DNA of 64,000 nucleotides from Chrysogorgia sp. JL179-B06 (GCA_035772405.1 JAYKKM010000196.1:2207501-2271500); one strand, 5' to 3'. Numbered from the stretch's first letter, positions 12,401 through 23,570 are shown. The notes: generated by a model not told the origin, from the sequence alone. Translations and numbers: made by a program.

Positions 12401-13787
12401 ATTCAAAGAATTTTTCTTCTGAAACGAGGCTATACGGGCTAATTTAAATGCAGATAAAAGAATACTAAATTGGCCGCCATTTTGGAATAGGGTCTATAGC
12501 CCCCATTTAATAGCACAGCAAATGCAATGCCTGATTCGACGAATTTATTGGGCCTGGGCACTAGAAAGAGACAAGCAAACTATTTATATGCAAAATAATA
12601 TTTGCACATCTGGTTGGGTTAGTGTTGTTATAAAATATAAAATATGGAAAGTAAATAAAATAACATTTAGTAAGAGAAAAAATATGATCGACGTCTTACC
12701 TTACTTCTCCATCCGAGAAGTCCCACGCTGAAGCATGGCAAACAACTTTGTGAGTTTTAGGTTTCTCAAAGAGCGACATGTTCCAAAACTCAAATGGCAT
12801 GGGATCAAGCCCGATAGATATGTAGAAAGACTGGGCAAGTTCGAACATCTTTTGAATGGTATAGTTTTGTGCACGTAAATTAGCCGTTACATCCATAGAA
12901 CTTGCGCTAGGGAAAGGGTTCACTAAGTCAAAGATATTATCCCAGGTTTGAGCCCACATGTCACCGAGAAGATGTGCCGGGATTGGTTTGTGCACGGAGA
13001 CGTTCTTATAATGCAGACTAAGTTTATAGCGAACGAAAGCATGAAGCTCATCGTATAAAGGACGGACCTCTTCCCAGGCTTTACTCAAGCTGGGATTAAA
13101 ATCGGCACCTAATTCGTAGTGAGACCGTTCAAAAAAACCGTTATCAACCCAGCCATGCTCGCGTGCTCCTAGATTCAAAATGTTCACGAATTGTTCATAA
13201 AGTGGTTTCATTTTTGGACCAACTGCGTCTCGCCATCCCTTCCAGGCGAACAAAAGTTTGTCGTAGTCTCTTGATTTTGCCATGATGTTTATTAAATCCG
13301 GATCAAGTTCCAGATATTGTGGTTTTTTGGTTAGTTTATCGAGGTAGTACACTTTACCTTTGCTGTAAATCTGCGTCATCTTTGCCTGAAGCTTGTTGAG
13401 AAGACGGAGTTTGTCCTCAGCTTTTGGCGAGGCACTTCGGCTGATGAGCATCAATTGTCTGGCGATGTCTCTTGGCAAGTCAGGTGTCATTAAGGACGTT
13501 GCGTTTTCGCTGCCTTGAATGAAAAACTTGGTTGCGTTGGTTGAGGATTCAACGGATTGGCGCAAATTATATTCACTCAGATCCGTTTCGTATTGCCAAG
13601 ACATCCGAGTGGTACTTTTCGACATCTCAGATGCCCTTTTATTGTAACTTGTAAGGAAACTAATCGCAGGTCTGTCTGTAGCATTTTGATAACTAGTTAT
13701 TCCATCTCTCTGAATTTGCTCAAAAAGCCCCCAATCGCTGCATAGAGTTAAAACAATGTACCATCCACTCAAACGATGCGCCGGCAT
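2201..13787 (-). CDS. Angiotensin-converting-enzyme-like M2 peptidase (5 exons)
   Basis: Zinc dipeptidyl carboxypeptidase of the ACE family, normally secreted or membrane-anchored and removing C-terminal dipeptides. Exons on the minus strand are 13787-12700, 10192-9969, 9238-8995, 8036-7914 and 2753-2201. Every junction has GT/AG and the phases agree (2,1,2,2), giving about 743 residues. HEMGH is at residues 380-384 and the third zinc ligand Glu 24 residues after the second His (GFHEAIGD). The substrate-pocket K and H (GAKFH) and both tyrosines of the PYxxYF stretch are present. The Arg between those tyrosines, which binds the second chloride in mammalian ACE, reads Ser here because of the AG|T junction. 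The first ATG is followed by a weakly hydrophobic stretch (WYIVLTLCS), so an upstream signal-peptide exon may be missed. The last exon adds about 120 residues past the family's usual end, with no clear membrane segment. Confidence 0.85.
3195..4760 (+). pseudogene. LINE fragment: endonuclease domain, interrupted
   Basis: The start reads [36 protein letters not shown] and [14 protein letters not shown], the N-terminal blocks of the APE-type endonuclease of CR1/L2/jockey-like LINEs. A stop follows at about 3530, then SVYRPPSS in the same region. After a hairpin MITE (3968-4443) LINE text resumes with [20 protein letters not shown]. Several stops and shifts; not functional. Lies in the last ACE intron in the opposite orientation. 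Confidence 0.7.
3968..4443. mobile_element. Hairpin MITE, TTAA duplication
   Basis: A 476-bp near-palindrome between TTAA at 3964-3967 and 4444-4447. Ends begin AGTGCCCATAACCTCAAAA and the arms pair for most of their length. It splits the LINE fragment, so it is the younger insertion. Tip AGTGCCCAT resembles the Kolobok tip in this window. Confidence 0.75.
5500..5825 (-). pseudogene. Penelope-like RT fragment
   Basis: Minus strand reads [16 protein letters not shown], then [11 protein letters not shown] in another frame, then [20 protein letters not shown] and [15 protein letters not shown]. These are the palm and thumb blocks of Penelope-like reverse transcriptase; the catalytic YVDD is YVDN here. 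Frame changes between blocks show it is dead. Confidence 0.75.
6029..6290 (+). pseudogene. Penelope-like RT N-terminal fragment
   Basis: Reads [20 protein letters not shown] then a stop, and in another frame [10 protein letters not shown]. [13 protein letters not shown] is the N-terminal signature of Penelope-like reverse transcriptases. It faces away from the fragment at 5500-5825, so the locus holds two pieces in opposite orientation. Confidence 0.65.
6370..6545 (+). repeat. Rearranged copy of the tRNA-headed SINE
   Basis: Contains GGGTCGCGGATTCAATTCC (B-box-like) and TTTTTCGCAACTGGTCCC plus TTTGGTCTTAAAATGTAT, matching the tandem array at 29094-29889. The first 30 bases are the array's tail sequence in reverse orientation, so the copy is rearranged. 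Confidence 0.6.
6640..6880 (+). pseudogene. Second Penelope-like RT N-terminal fragment
   Basis: Reads [15 protein letters not shown], then after a short deletion [28 protein letters not shown]-type text followed by an EA-Q-L block is the N-terminal region of a different Penelope lineage from the one at 6029. Stop at about 6860. Confidence 0.6.
7350..7430 (+). repeat. Penelope terminal-repeat fragment (3' half of hammerhead)
   Basis: GTGAAACGTCAGTCACCAAC followed by AACAGTCTTTCTCAAGACT matches the downstream flank of the hammerhead-like site at 23901-23945. The 5' half of the ribozyme (CUGANGA and stem II) is absent. Confidence 0.5.
7914..8036 (-). CDS. ACE-like exon 4 (small)
   Basis: A 123-bp exon. 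Acceptor GCATTTTAG|TTATTTC, donor TTCAG|GTATAT. It reads [16 protein letters not shown] then [17 protein letters not shown], matching the ACE segment that joins exons 3 and 5, and its phase fits both neighbours. Confidence 0.85.
8310..8560. repeat. Dispersed repeat shared with 45420-45620 and 63821-63894
   Basis: CTGGTCTTTATTTTTGGTT followed by GGATCAAGGTTAGGGTTAG also occurs, inverted, near 45440-45515. GTTGCCTGCGGAGGAGGCTA recurs, with small changes, near 45580-45610 and in the MITE at 63821. No coding potential. Confidence 0.45.
8995..9238 (-). CDS. ACE-like exon 3
   Basis: Acceptor TTTTTAG|GAAGTTCC, donor ATCAG|GTAAAC. Encodes [27 protein letters not shown] and GAKFH, all typical ACE blocks. 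Confidence 0.9.
9321..9414. repeat. (CAGA)n microsatellite
   Basis: Pure GACA repeats about 94 bp long in the ACE intron, 80 bp upstream of exon 3. Confidence 0.95.
9969..10192 (-). CDS. ACE-like exon 2 (HEMGH zinc site)
   Basis: Acceptor TTTTAG|GATTAAAATG and donor TATC|GTAAGT. Carries IIIHHEMGH and [11 protein letters not shown], so all three zinc ligands lie in this 224-bp exon. Confidence 0.9.
10257..10728. mobile_element. Hairpin MITE in ACE intron 1
   Basis: Inverted arms of about 200 bp (AAAATTAAGTTTGTCTAATA ... and its complement ending near 10728) with a unique centre. Its left end is about 65 bp from the ACE exon 2 acceptor. Flanks are TTAA on the left and CTTT on the right, so the target duplication is eroded or different. 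Confidence 0.65.
10843..10977. repeat. Tandem duplication, about 70-bp unit
   Basis: ATTAAGTAATATGTACTCAG begins two copies in which about 60 bp are almost identical; the second lacks a few bases near ACCGTCCCC. Confidence 0.85.
11040..11310. repeat. Small nested inverted repeats
   Basis: Contains CACCAATCGATG with its complement CATCGATTGG, and GCACGTACATTGGTACGTGC as a self-complementary core. Intronic in the ACE gene; no protein read. Confidence 0.4.
11708..11792. repeat. MITE end fragment, paired with 23966-24048
   Basis: GAAAGTGGCACTACGATGAA then ATTCACCCCCGTTTTTTAG matches the reverse complement of 23966-24048, where the tip is next to TTAA. Only one arm is evident here. Confidence 0.5.
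12315..12497. mobile_element. Short hairpin MITE
   Basis: Ends ATAGACCTTATTCCAAAATGG and its near-complement CCATTTTGGAATAGGGTCTAT enclose about 140 bp with further pairing (ATATTCTTTTAT/ATAAAAGAATA). Lies about 200 bp from ACE exon 1 within the intron. Confidence 0.6.
12700..13787 (-). CDS. ACE-like exon 1 (N-terminal M2 domain)
   Basis: Encodes the helical N-terminal part of the M2 domain through [10 protein letters not shown], then splices at AG|GTAAGA in phase 2. An in-frame GTG lies three codons upstream; I take the ATG at 13787. Confidence 0.85.
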
Positions 13788-13796
13788 TGTTAACAC

Positions 13797-14954
13797 AACC
13801 CGTTGCTTGGGAAATACACCGCTCTATAGTCTCAGGAGAAACTCCTGAATCAGTGTAATCAAGATAAAAACATCTTTTGTAGCTTTAGTTGAGGAAGATC
13901 CGACGAAATGATTTCCCGATAGCGTGTGTCTGATCAAATTTATCTTCTAACCCCGCTTAATTAAAAGATCACCACACTTAGTTCCAAGTTCGTCCCAAGA
14001 TTTACTGAACATCAGCAAAGAAAATACCTTCTTTTCTTGACCGAATTTTTTATGCAATCCATTTTTTCCGATCAGGATTTTCTTCTTCCATTACTTATTA
14101 TTTGCAAACTAAAATCCGACTGCCTTTGACTGCGCTGTAGAATAACATTAATGATTCATAACCTCCAAGTCTATTGTTTTCATTGTACGACCCGTAAACA
14201 CTAACAATTGCTTTACATTATATAAACGACAGGTTCATTTTTCAGGTCTACATTTTTAAGATTAATGCATGTACGAAGATATTAATAACACATTCACATA
14301 GGAGATTAAACGTTCATTCAATGAAATTTGGAAAGTCTTCAACTATTGGCTAATCAAGACTAATGGTTTTGTCTCTATTATTATTATGTCATTTTAATAT
14401 AGGCTGCAGTTTTATTTTAAAGTATATGTGGTGATCATTGGTTAAAATGAATATACATTTATCGGGTAAATTTCTGGTTGACCGATGTTTCTTGCTTCTT
14501 GTCTTTTAGTGTTGGCGTTATTAGTTTCCGATCAGTCAAAGATACGACGTTTTAATATTAGCGTTTATTATTTTAATCGTTGCTGTAATCACAACTTTTT
14601 TTCAATTTCCTGATCCTTATATGCTGTTACAATTGTCCGTTGATCCGACATCTATAAAACAAGTGCCATCTTCTTAGCGAGCGCCTCCATTTTATGAATT
14701 TTTGTTTGAGAAGACTTGACTTGAATCATTGTCCAATCTCCATACAGCCTTGTCACATGATTATTTTGCGTATAAAAATTTGATACTGAGTTTTTATTGC
14801 ATTTTACCTTTCAATCTCTGACGAAGGACCTTAATCTCTCCCCACCGACGACATATTAGACCCCCTACACACTATTATTCGCAGTACACCACACGAGTTT
14901 TCTATATTTGTATTTCTACACTGCCTACACAGAACAACACTTTTATATTACTAA
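13797..14954. other. ACE upstream region, no gene seen
   Basis: AT-rich sequence upstream of the first ACE-like ATG. I see no convincing TATA box or upstream coding exon with a signal peptide. CTCTGACGAAGGACCTTAA at about 14817 resembles a Penelope terminal fragment. Confidence 0.4.
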
Positions 14955-14958
14955 TTAA

Positions 14959-15288
14959 AGTGCCTATCTCACGTTTGGGTATTTTACATATTCATAATAT
15001 TTGGGTCTTTCTGAGCAAAATCATAATATATCTTGTCAGCCGAAAAGTTCATCTTCATGGACTTTTTTGCTGTTAAATTATCGGATGTGATGTCACAAGA
15101 GGCATTTTTGTGGCAAGTAACAAAAGAAAACTGGTTTGGAATGCCTTTTGTGACATTACATCCGGTAACTTTGACAGCGAAAAACTCCATGAAGATGAAA
15201 TTTTCGGTTTACAAGATATATTATGATTTTGCTCAGGAAGACCCAAATATTACGGATATGTAAAATCCCCAAACGTGAGATAGGCACT
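14959..15288. mobile_element. Hairpin MITE, TTAA duplication
   Basis: A 330-bp near-perfect palindrome between TTAA at 14955-14958 and 15289-15292. Tips read AGTGCCTATCTCACGTTTGG. The first nine bases equal the Kolobok tip at 33026. Confidence 0.8.
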
Positions 15289-15904
15289 TTAACAATATTA
15301 CTATTGTTTGAAGCTTTGGATGGAGTTGTATTAATAATTCTGGATATTATTATTGATATTGGATATAGAATGATCGAGCAACGGACTCGATAGCTCATCT
15401 GTCCTTGCACTGGAGTAAACTTTATTTTAATCATTATAAAAAAATATTATTGAATTTTGAAACTAGGAACTTATGAGAACACAAACTTCAAAGGTGCCGA
15501 CACTCATAAGTTGGACATGATATCCTTTGTCCATAATCTCTTGTTAAAGGAACAGTGTCACACGATGCTGAATGGCTAGCATCCATGACCTGTAGACATT
15601 GTTCAGCAGTCATATGTTTACATTCGATCTTGCGTGAAGCCAGGCTAAACCGAAATAGTATGTAGGATGTCTAATATTTCAAGTGAAGGACCTTCGTCAG
15701 AGAGTGAAACGTAAAGACCTCCTACACATTATATTTCGGCAGAACCTTTTTAATTAGAGTATTTGATTTGTATAGATAGCGTGAAGCTGTGAAGGACAGC
15801 GGAAATGGGACTCTGAACATCGACTGCCTACACAGAACAACACTTTGAGCCCTTTTCCTATAGTCTCTGATAACAAATCGCAAAAGGTCGGTTCGTCGTA
15901 CGTA

Positions 15905-16290
15905 GATTTCGAACGTTATCTCGGCCAATATTTACTTTAATATTTACAATATTTACTTTATTTAAGATTTAAATTCTGAAAACAGATTTGGAATTACCGA
16001 GTATAAATATATAACATACGTGTCTATTATATTACGAGAACGTACATACCCTTCGCAAAAACGGTTTATGTACTAACTTAGAAATTTGTCGGCTAGCTTG
16101 CCGGCCCGGCCGCTTCGTCGTATATTATTTTGAACGTTATCTCGATCAATATTTAACCGTTTTCAATTCTGAAAACAGATTTAATTTGGAATTAGCGAGT
16201 CTATTAAATATATAACATACGTGCCTATTATATTACTCAAACGTGTACACCTTCGATCGTGAAAACCTGTTTATGTAGTTCGTCAGATCA
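15905..16290. repeat. Tandem duplication, about 210-bp unit
   Basis: TCGTCGTA, GAACGTTATCTCG, CTGAAAACAGATTT and ATATATAACATACGTG occur in the same order in two adjacent copies that have diverged by small indels. Confidence 0.7.
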
Positions 16291-16383
16291 CAATGATCGC
16301 CAATGGCCGCTTCGCATTGTCTGCCCAAATATTGTCCGATTCAAACGGATCACCTTTTTACTTCCTTATAACGAGTTGATCTA

Positions 16384-16438
16384 CTATTATACACACACAC
16401 ACACACACTAACACACACACACACATATATATATATTT
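16384..16438. repeat. (AC)n/(TA)n microsatellite
   Basis: Two CA runs followed by a TA run. Confidence 0.9.
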
Positions 16439-16556
16439 GGGAAGTGCGCTCGAGAGGCCTTTCTCCACATTATGGTTAGATGCGATGTCTGCCTGTTTGT
16501 GTTAAGTGAAAGCGGCGATTTTAATATGTATATGGAAAAATCACTGACTGTACCGT

Positions 16557-16627
16557 GTCTCATTAGCTCAAAGGTCAGAGCGCCGAAACGTTGATTCGGA
16601 GACCAGGCTTCGATTCCCGGTTGGGAC
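16557..16627 (+). tRNA. tRNA-like sequence, probably pseudogene or SINE head
   Basis: A 71-base stretch folds roughly as a cloverleaf: acceptor GTCTCA/TGGGAC with one G-U, D-stem GCTC/GAGC, and a perfect anticodon stem CCGAA/TTCGG around a seven-base loop. The loop centre reads GTT, but base 33 is C instead of T, and the T-stem has two mismatches. A-box-like TAGCTCAAAGG and B-box-like GCTTCGATTCCC are present. It sits inside an inverted repeat of ATATGTATATGGAAAAA. A working tRNA gene is unlikely. Confidence 0.4.
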
Positions 16628-16689
16628 AGTTACTTTTTCCATATATGTATTTGACAATATTAAATCCTCTCATATATCAATTAATTATA

Positions 16690-17519
16690 AGTAATACCAT
16701 GACTTGAGGGAATTAGCGATTAAATTGCCGATTTTTGAATTTTACAAATCTTCCCGAGGCGAAGGGCAATTTAATCGCTAATTTCCCGACAAGTCATGGT
16801 ATTAGTTTGTAATATTATGATCGCCGAGGATAACTTTGAGAACCTTATCCAGCCCGTGGTTGGAGACAGAGTTTTTGTCTACTAAATTTCCCTTGCATTT
16901 GAATGAGGGAAAATTAGAAGACAAAGAAATCCTTTGTGTTCTACTAAATTTCCCTCATGCATATCATAGGAATGAGGAAAAATTAGAAATTTTGTATGCA
17001 TGAGTAGTTTTCAAACAAATAAACGTGGGGAATTTAGCGATTAAATTTCCCTGCGAGAACAAAAGAAACCGAGTAAATCATGGTATTATTATAAGATAAT
17101 ACCATGACTTGAGGGAAATTAGCGATTAAATTGCCCGCCGCCGAGGGATTTGTGAAAGTCCGACGGCGAAGCCCGAGGACTTTTACAAATCTTCCCGAGG
17201 CGAGTCTCGACAAGTCATGGTATTAGTTTGTAATATTATGATCGCCGAGGATAACTTTGAGTTATCTTAAGCCCTCTTACCAGCCCGTGGTTGGAGACAG
17301 AGTTTTTGTCTACTAAACCGTGCATTTGAATGAGGGAAAATTAGAAGACAAAGAAATCCTTTGTGTTCTACTAAATTTCCCTCATGAGGAAAAATTAGAA
17401 ATTTCGCCTAATTTGTATGCATGAGTAGTTTTCAAACAAATAAACGTGGCGAATTTAGCGATTAAATTTCCCTGCGAGAACAAAAGAAACCGAGTAAATC
17501 ATGGTATTATTATTATTAA
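16690..17519. repeat. Tandem duplication (about 410 bp) of a hairpin element
   Basis: Each copy starts ATACCATGACTTGAGGGAA, has the inverted partner ATTTCCCGACAAGTCATGGTAT about 110 bp later, and ends GAAACCGAGTAAATCATGGTAT. Copies are at about 16690-17092 and 17097-17519 and differ by short deletions. Confidence 0.75.
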
Positions 17520-17627
17520 AGCCCTCTGTATACAAGAAGTTGTGTATCGCTTATGAATATGATAAATATAATAAATATGATGAATATGATAAATAAATTC
17601 TCGCATCGCTCCAAACACAACAGCAAT

Positions 17628-17639
17628 TTACTTCCGGCT
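17628..17639 (+). promoter_or_regulatory. ETS-like site upstream of putative first exon
   Basis: TTACTTCCGGCT matches the ETS/GABP core often found close to start sites of housekeeping genes. It is about 160 bp before the ATG at 17797. Inference from motif only. Confidence 0.3.
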
Positions 17640-17796
17640 TCATTTCCAGTCTTAAATTCTGATCAGCGGTTACAATTTAAAATGGTGCGGGCAATTCAAG
17701 GGAAACAACTGACAAAAGATGCATTTTTCTGGACAAATGTTGCCTCACTATAAACTTCTTTTAAAATAGCTATTATGAAGTAAATAAATCACTTCG

Positions 17797-17987
17797 ATGG
17801 AGTTGGGTTTTGCCGGTCACCTACCAATTACAAGACCTCCAAAACCGATAATGGCCCCCCTTTGTAGCCCTGAAATCAATGTTGAATTGAATGTTACACC
17901 AGAGAAGGGACGTCGAGAGCCATTTTTGAAAACAGATGAACGGAAACAAGGTCCTTTATACCATATTAAGAAGCATACAAAGCACAA
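17797..17987 (+). CDS. Putative first coding exon, possibly PPP1R35-like
   Basis: An ATG opens 63 codons (MELGFAGHLPITRPPKP..., rich in Pro and Lys) ending exactly at a strong donor, AA|GTAAGT. The phase left over is 2, which is what the terminal exon at 31525 needs. The peptide alone is not recognisable to me. Assignment rests on strand, phase and absence of other exons between, so it is tentative. Confidence 0.35.
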
Positions 17988-19390
17988 GTAAGTTTGTGAC
18001 GGAGTTTGAATAAGATTTTACTCTCAAATTAAATTATAATATTTGTCTGGCAGTCTGTTGACTGTTGGAGTCGAGTTGTTGAATCTTTGGTGTGGAACAA
18101 AATTAATGTAATAAGAAGTATGTATGCCTTGGACCAAAATATTTGTAGATATAATCATATTTCGTAGAACCTTACTTTAGTGCAATGCTGAAATCTGATT
18201 GGCTACATTACTCACTACAGGTGAACTGAGGCTCCTATATTAAGGCTAAACTGCATAATGCAATGCCACTTTTGAGATTTATAGGTTGGAGACACTGGCT
18301 CCGTGGCTCCTCAGTCAGTTTGGAAAAGCACAGGTGACCCAGACAGTCAGATGAAAGGGTTGTCATTTTGAAAATGGTGAGAGTAGTCTGGACACGAGAT
18401 TGTAATTCCAGTCGTTTGGGAAACAAAACGGTTGTGGCTCATTTCAAAAGGTTGAAATGTGGAGAGAGGACTGTAACCAACGCCAAAACAACAAAGATCC
18501 TAACCGTAACAATAATGGCTGCGTGGTTAGAAAACTCATTAGGCAGGGGGTTAGGGTTAGGACCTTTGTTGTTTTGGGGTCGGTGTCAATCCAATTAACT
18601 GGGAGGCTGGTACGAGGATGCAACTTGTCAGCTATTTGTGCATTAATTCACTCTAGTTGCTCATCAATGCCTTCTGTTTGCACCTCCTCATAAGGAATAC
18701 ATCCTAGATACCCCTATCGGAGACACGGAGCGCAGAGCCACGGAGCCACAGAGTGCATAAAAAATTACTTTACACTTAATAGTGTTAGCATTATGGTGAT
18801 ATAGTTATATAGGGGTTCAGTTAGTTTTGATGCTCAGAATAGGGAGTGTAGTGGAGCCATGGAGCCTTTATATTTAGATAAAGCTTGAAAAATTGGCAAT
18901 GTATTGTGCAGTTGCTCCACTAGATATAACATTGACCAAGGTATATATAATGTGAGGACATGAGGTGTATATAATGTGTAAGTCAAATCCAATAATTGTT
19001 TTATTGTATATATTATACATCAAAATACAAACAAAGACATTCTCTTCTGGTGAGGCAGGGTGCATTCCACACTAGCTCTGTGCACACCAATAATTTAATT
19101 TTGCAGCAAAATATATAGCACTTATATGATGCCAAAGCACTATCAGTCACTATATATATATTAATGTGTAATGATTTTAAACGTCACAAAGACATACAAT
19201 CACATTCACTTTGTGCGAAAAAAGTCACTTTGTGAAACAAGTAGCTGATGGAGGTAGTTTTATAAGCTTGCTGATCAATGTAACTCAATAGTGTGAACAG
19301 CCCCATTGACTAATATTGAAAATTTGGTTCATCACCACACTGTTGAGCTCAAAATACTAATATGCTGAGAAAGCCAAACGTACATTGCTA
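17988..19390. other. Intronic or intergenic, no feature recognised
   Basis: AT-rich, with short GGTTAGGG-like runs near 18480-18570 that pair imperfectly with each other. I see no protein domain or element ends. Confidence 0.4.
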
Positions 19391-19935
19391 TACCGGTTAG
19401 TTCCGGCTGGAACTCCGATTTTTCCAAGTTCCGGTTCCGGCCGGGAACTCACGAAAAATGTTTGGCCGAAACCAGAACTTATTTGTCAAAATATGGTCAG
19501 CGGTTGATGTGTAGTGTTCAGTCTTTCTGAGACTATGCATGGCGTCAACGTGATTAAAAACAGATCAACTATTAGGAAACAAAGGACTTTCTGGAGAATA
19601 TTCAGTATTCACATTTGATTGGACAAAAATGTTCATGATACCAGTATGGAAAACAAAAAGTTAAAACATTATAAAACTAGTTTTGTATGTAATGGAAATA
19701 TGAAGGACAATTTTAATAATTTTCTATCTGGTATTATTTAATGAGGGGTTATTTTCACTTTTTGACCACTTAATTCCACAAGGACAATGATAGACTAAGC
19801 TACTGGTTCAAATGGAAAGATACTACTCTGATACCCGGTTCCGGCCGGTTAATTCCGGCTGGAACTTATTTCAGTTTCGGCCAGTTCTGGTTCCGGCCGG
19901 AACTTTTAAATTTGGTTTCGGTGCATCCCTAAACC
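19391..19935. repeat. hAT-like non-autonomous element (probable)
   Basis: The left end is rich in GGTTAGTTCCGGCTGGAACT and the right end carries its inverted relatives, finishing TTTCGGTGCATCCCTA. TAGGGATGCACCGAAA is a tip I associate with hAT elements. I could not find a clear 8-bp target duplication. Confidence 0.4.
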
Positions 19936-20550
19936 CAACCAACCTGAGATCTCCACACCGGAGATCTTCAGGTTTGAATACATGGAATGCTCACACATGT
20001 AGTCACAGAATTATTGTCAAGTACATGATGTAATATAAATTAGGTTGAGACTTGAGAGAATTAGGGTTTTGAACCCACATTCCAGTGCTCGAAGTAATGC
20101 TGGTAAGGTCAGTGGTCAGCATGACCAGTCAGACATGAATTTGGGGGGTCAGATTAAATTTGGGTCAACAAACATATTTTCTTAATTCTTCTAAAGTCTT
20201 CTTTCCTTGCCTTAATATCTGTACGCAAGGTCATGAACATTTGACCGTCACTTCTGCTGCAGCCATTTTGATCCTAGGGCTTTTGTTTAAAGGGAAGTCA
20301 ACCCATATGGCCATATGACATCTTGGCCTCAAATTAATAAATTATAGGTTGTCATAGTTACTCACGTTGTGTAATTTTCCCATCTTTAATCCTAGCAGAG
20401 AATACAGTTGCACACTTAACTTTAAAGTCACAAGAAATCGTAGGCACAGATGCCAGCTTTAGTGTACAGTGTATTAATATACATGTAATACATAGTGTAT
20501 TGTAATACATAGTGTATTAATCTAAAATTAGTTCGTCAAATAATGAGGGC

Positions 20551-23051
20551 ATGAAGGAAGAAGAAAGTAACAATTTGATTTCACCAACAATAAATAAGTT
20601 GCAACAACCTCTTCCCTGTCGCGACTGTATGCCTATTCTAACTATTATTCCACAAGCTCGTCAACTACGTCGTAAAAATTACTTTGAAGTTTCTCAATCT
20701 AGTTATTGTAACCTGATACATATTCCCTTAATGAATAACAAACTAACTGCTATTAATAAAGCACTTCCAAACGTGATGTTACTAAATGCAAGGTCGATTA
20801 TTAACAAGACAACTGAATTATCAATTATGGTTGATAAACATATTAACTCTGATTTAATTTTCGTAACTGAAACATGGTTAAATGAAAACGTCCCAAGCGA
20901 GGTTGTTCATTTTCCTGGTCTAATAGTTATTAGGAAAGACAGATCCTCTGGTAGGGGAGGTGGAATAGCCATGTACATTAAAGATAATATCCCAGTTAAA
21001 CCCCGCTATGACCTTTGCGATCCATGTTTCGAATGCTTATGGATTACTCTTCGTCCAAAATGGTTGCCGAGATCAATTGCCCGGATTGCTGCAGCCTGCA
21101 TTTATCTTCCAGCCAACATGCTACCATGCAATTTGGAAAAAATTTCTGACTATTTTTATTATTGTTTCGACCTTCTGTCTTCGGAAAACTCGGATACGTC
21201 GTTTATAATCGCTGGTGACTTCCATCCTGTTAGCAATGGCTTTCAATCAAGATCTTTAATTAATCACTGCAATATCTTACACAAGTTGTAAAGCAACCAA
21301 CAAAGGGACTACTGTAAGTACAGTATACTTGATTTGATCTTCACTAACATTGGTTGTTTTTTTTGAGGACCCAAGTACTTTGGCTCCACTTTCATCGTCT
21401 GACCATAATGTAATTGAATGGAAGTCAAAAATCCAGATGGCACGGAAGAATAAAGTCCGAAAAATAAGAGTAAGACCGCTTGGCAGTCTCTCTTGGATCG
21501 TTTTTGCGTTTTTTTTAGAAGACTATGACTGGTCTCCGGTTAATATTCGGAAACAGGCGGCTGCGTTCGCAGGCTACGGTTAATACCGCTGTTGGTGTCG
21601 ATGAAAAGGCTAAAACGTTTCTAGAAACCACTAAAGATATGATTTCAGACAATTTTTTTCCACAAAGAACAATTAAACTACACGATGCGATGACAAACCG
21701 TTCATAACCCTTAAAATAAAGAGGTTGATGAAAAAACGAGATAAAGCATACAAAGAGAGGAAACCAGAGCGATTTAAATTATTAAGAGGTTTAATCTCTT
21801 TTGCGATTTTAAACGCGAAATCCACGTTCTATAATGAGAAAATTATATAATCGGGAAGAAAAGAAATGGAATATCCTTGATGGACCCGGATACTGACACT
21901 CCAATGACGGACAAACATCTGCTAATTACATCAATAGCTTCTTTGCTTGACTTAACCAAGGATTACCTGAAGTGAGAAATGAATGGCTAACGCATGAAAG
22001 CATGGAAGGTCTTCCCACAATCACTGTTCATGATGTTGAAAAGAAATTACGTAATATCAATATTAATAAAGCACCAGGTCCTAATGATCCTGATACGAGA
22101 ATCCTAAAAACGTTTGCCAAATACTTTGCCACCCCATTGGTTGATGTATTTAACGAATCCTTCTTATAAAATGAGGATTGTTTCCCAAAAACTACGCCGT
22201 GTTCGTCAGTCAACGAACTCTTTCAAGTGTTTCAATTTCTCTAACAAGTGTTTTGGCAAAAGTGCAGGAATCCTATGCTGTGCAATGGATGTATGAAGAC
22301 ATCTAGATGGACAAATCAGTGATTTGCAATATGGAGGCCTACCAGGATCATCGGCAGTTTTTACTCTTGTTAATCTCCTGCATAATTGGTACAAAACTAT
22401 GGACGAACCCAACAGGGTGGTTAGAATTGTCATATCAACAACCTACCTTCAGCAGTAAATCAAAAAGATCTGCAACCAGTCTTATGTGATGCTTCCAACG
22501 AACAGATCGTCATAGATAAAGGTCAGTACCTTGTTTATGGATGATACAACTCTTTTTGTGGCGATTGATATAAACCACCATACACTATTTCGGGTCGACA
22601 AATTGGTAATTCGCAAAACAACATTGACAGAATTATACAATTTACGAAGAACCAACGAATGGAACTCAATTTTATAAAGTGTAAAGAAATGTTGATTGAC
22701 TTTCGCAGGAAAAAAACCCTTATACCTCCAATAAAGATCAACGATCACATTTGTACTACAGTGAGCTCTTATAAACTACTTGGATTATGGGTTGATGACG
22801 ACTTGAAATGGAACACGAATACAGAATATATTGTTAAAAAGGCAGCGAAAAGACTTTACTTTTTGCATGTTCTTAAAAGGTACTACGTTTCACAAGATGA
22901 CTTAAAATCCTTTTATTCTGCGGTTATAAGATCTACACTTGAATATGGAGCCCAAGTTTGGAATGGTAGTTTAACACAAAAACGAGCCCTAATAATAATC
23001 TACCCAGAATATGAATACAAAATCAAACGGACAGAAGTTCTACAATTTTAA
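20551..23051 (+). pseudogene. CR1/L2-like LINE, endonuclease plus RT, decayed
   Basis: The first 246 codons hold an APE endonuclease: LNARSIINKTTEL, FVTETWLNENV, RKDRSSGRGGGIAMYI and IIAGDFHP (the usual GDFN is altered). A stop follows. RT text resumes at 21972 (KAPGPND with an ILKTFA block), LQYGGLPGSSAVFTLV near 22320, the catalytic FMDDTT near 22535, and a thumb region at 22659-23051 (FIKCKEMLIDF, LLGLWVDDDLKW, YGAQVWNGSL). At least five stops or shifts. A 3' tail microsatellite is not evident. Orientation is the same as the surrounding putative PPP1R35-like gene. Confidence 0.8.
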
Positions 23052-23149
23052 ATGTAATACCGAGCGTTTTAAACAAAGCCCGGTAGTTTTTGGTATTGAG
23101 AAATATAATGTTTATTTAGATGGCGAATCAAACAGTGTTTTTTAATTAA

Positions 23150-23191
23150 CAATTATTCACCGATATTCACTGAGCCTGAGGTGAATAATTG
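23150..23191. repeat. Hairpin CAATTATTCACC/GGTGAATAATTG
   Basis: Twelve-base perfect inverted repeat around an 18-base loop, followed by TTTTAGTA. The same TTTTAGTA tail follows the hairpins at 32150-32870, suggesting one family of tips. Confidence 0.55.
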
Positions 23192-23568
23192 TTTTAGTAT
23201 AAATACACATTTTCCCACTCTTAGGAACAGCATTTCCTTCAAAAATACTAGTTTCTTGACTTTTTTCTCCTGTCACTTTGACAAATCGGCTGGCGGCCAT
23301 CTTGAAAAAACGTCTGGAGGTGATTATCGAGAAATAATCCGAGGTAGCTCGACCAATCAGCGCACGCAATTTCTATAATCACCTAATGTATTCATACTAA
23401 TAACTTTTAGTAATATAGACCTTTTATTGTACATACTGGCGAGTTTTTTGACTTTCTTAAATTTTACATAATTTTCAATTTTGTAACATTTCCTAAGTAG
23501 TTAGTTTTTTTCTCTTTCCTTGTATTTCACATTATAAATTGGCTTACCTGCTATTAAATGTGGAAGTA

Positions 23569-23570
<2 letters not shown>
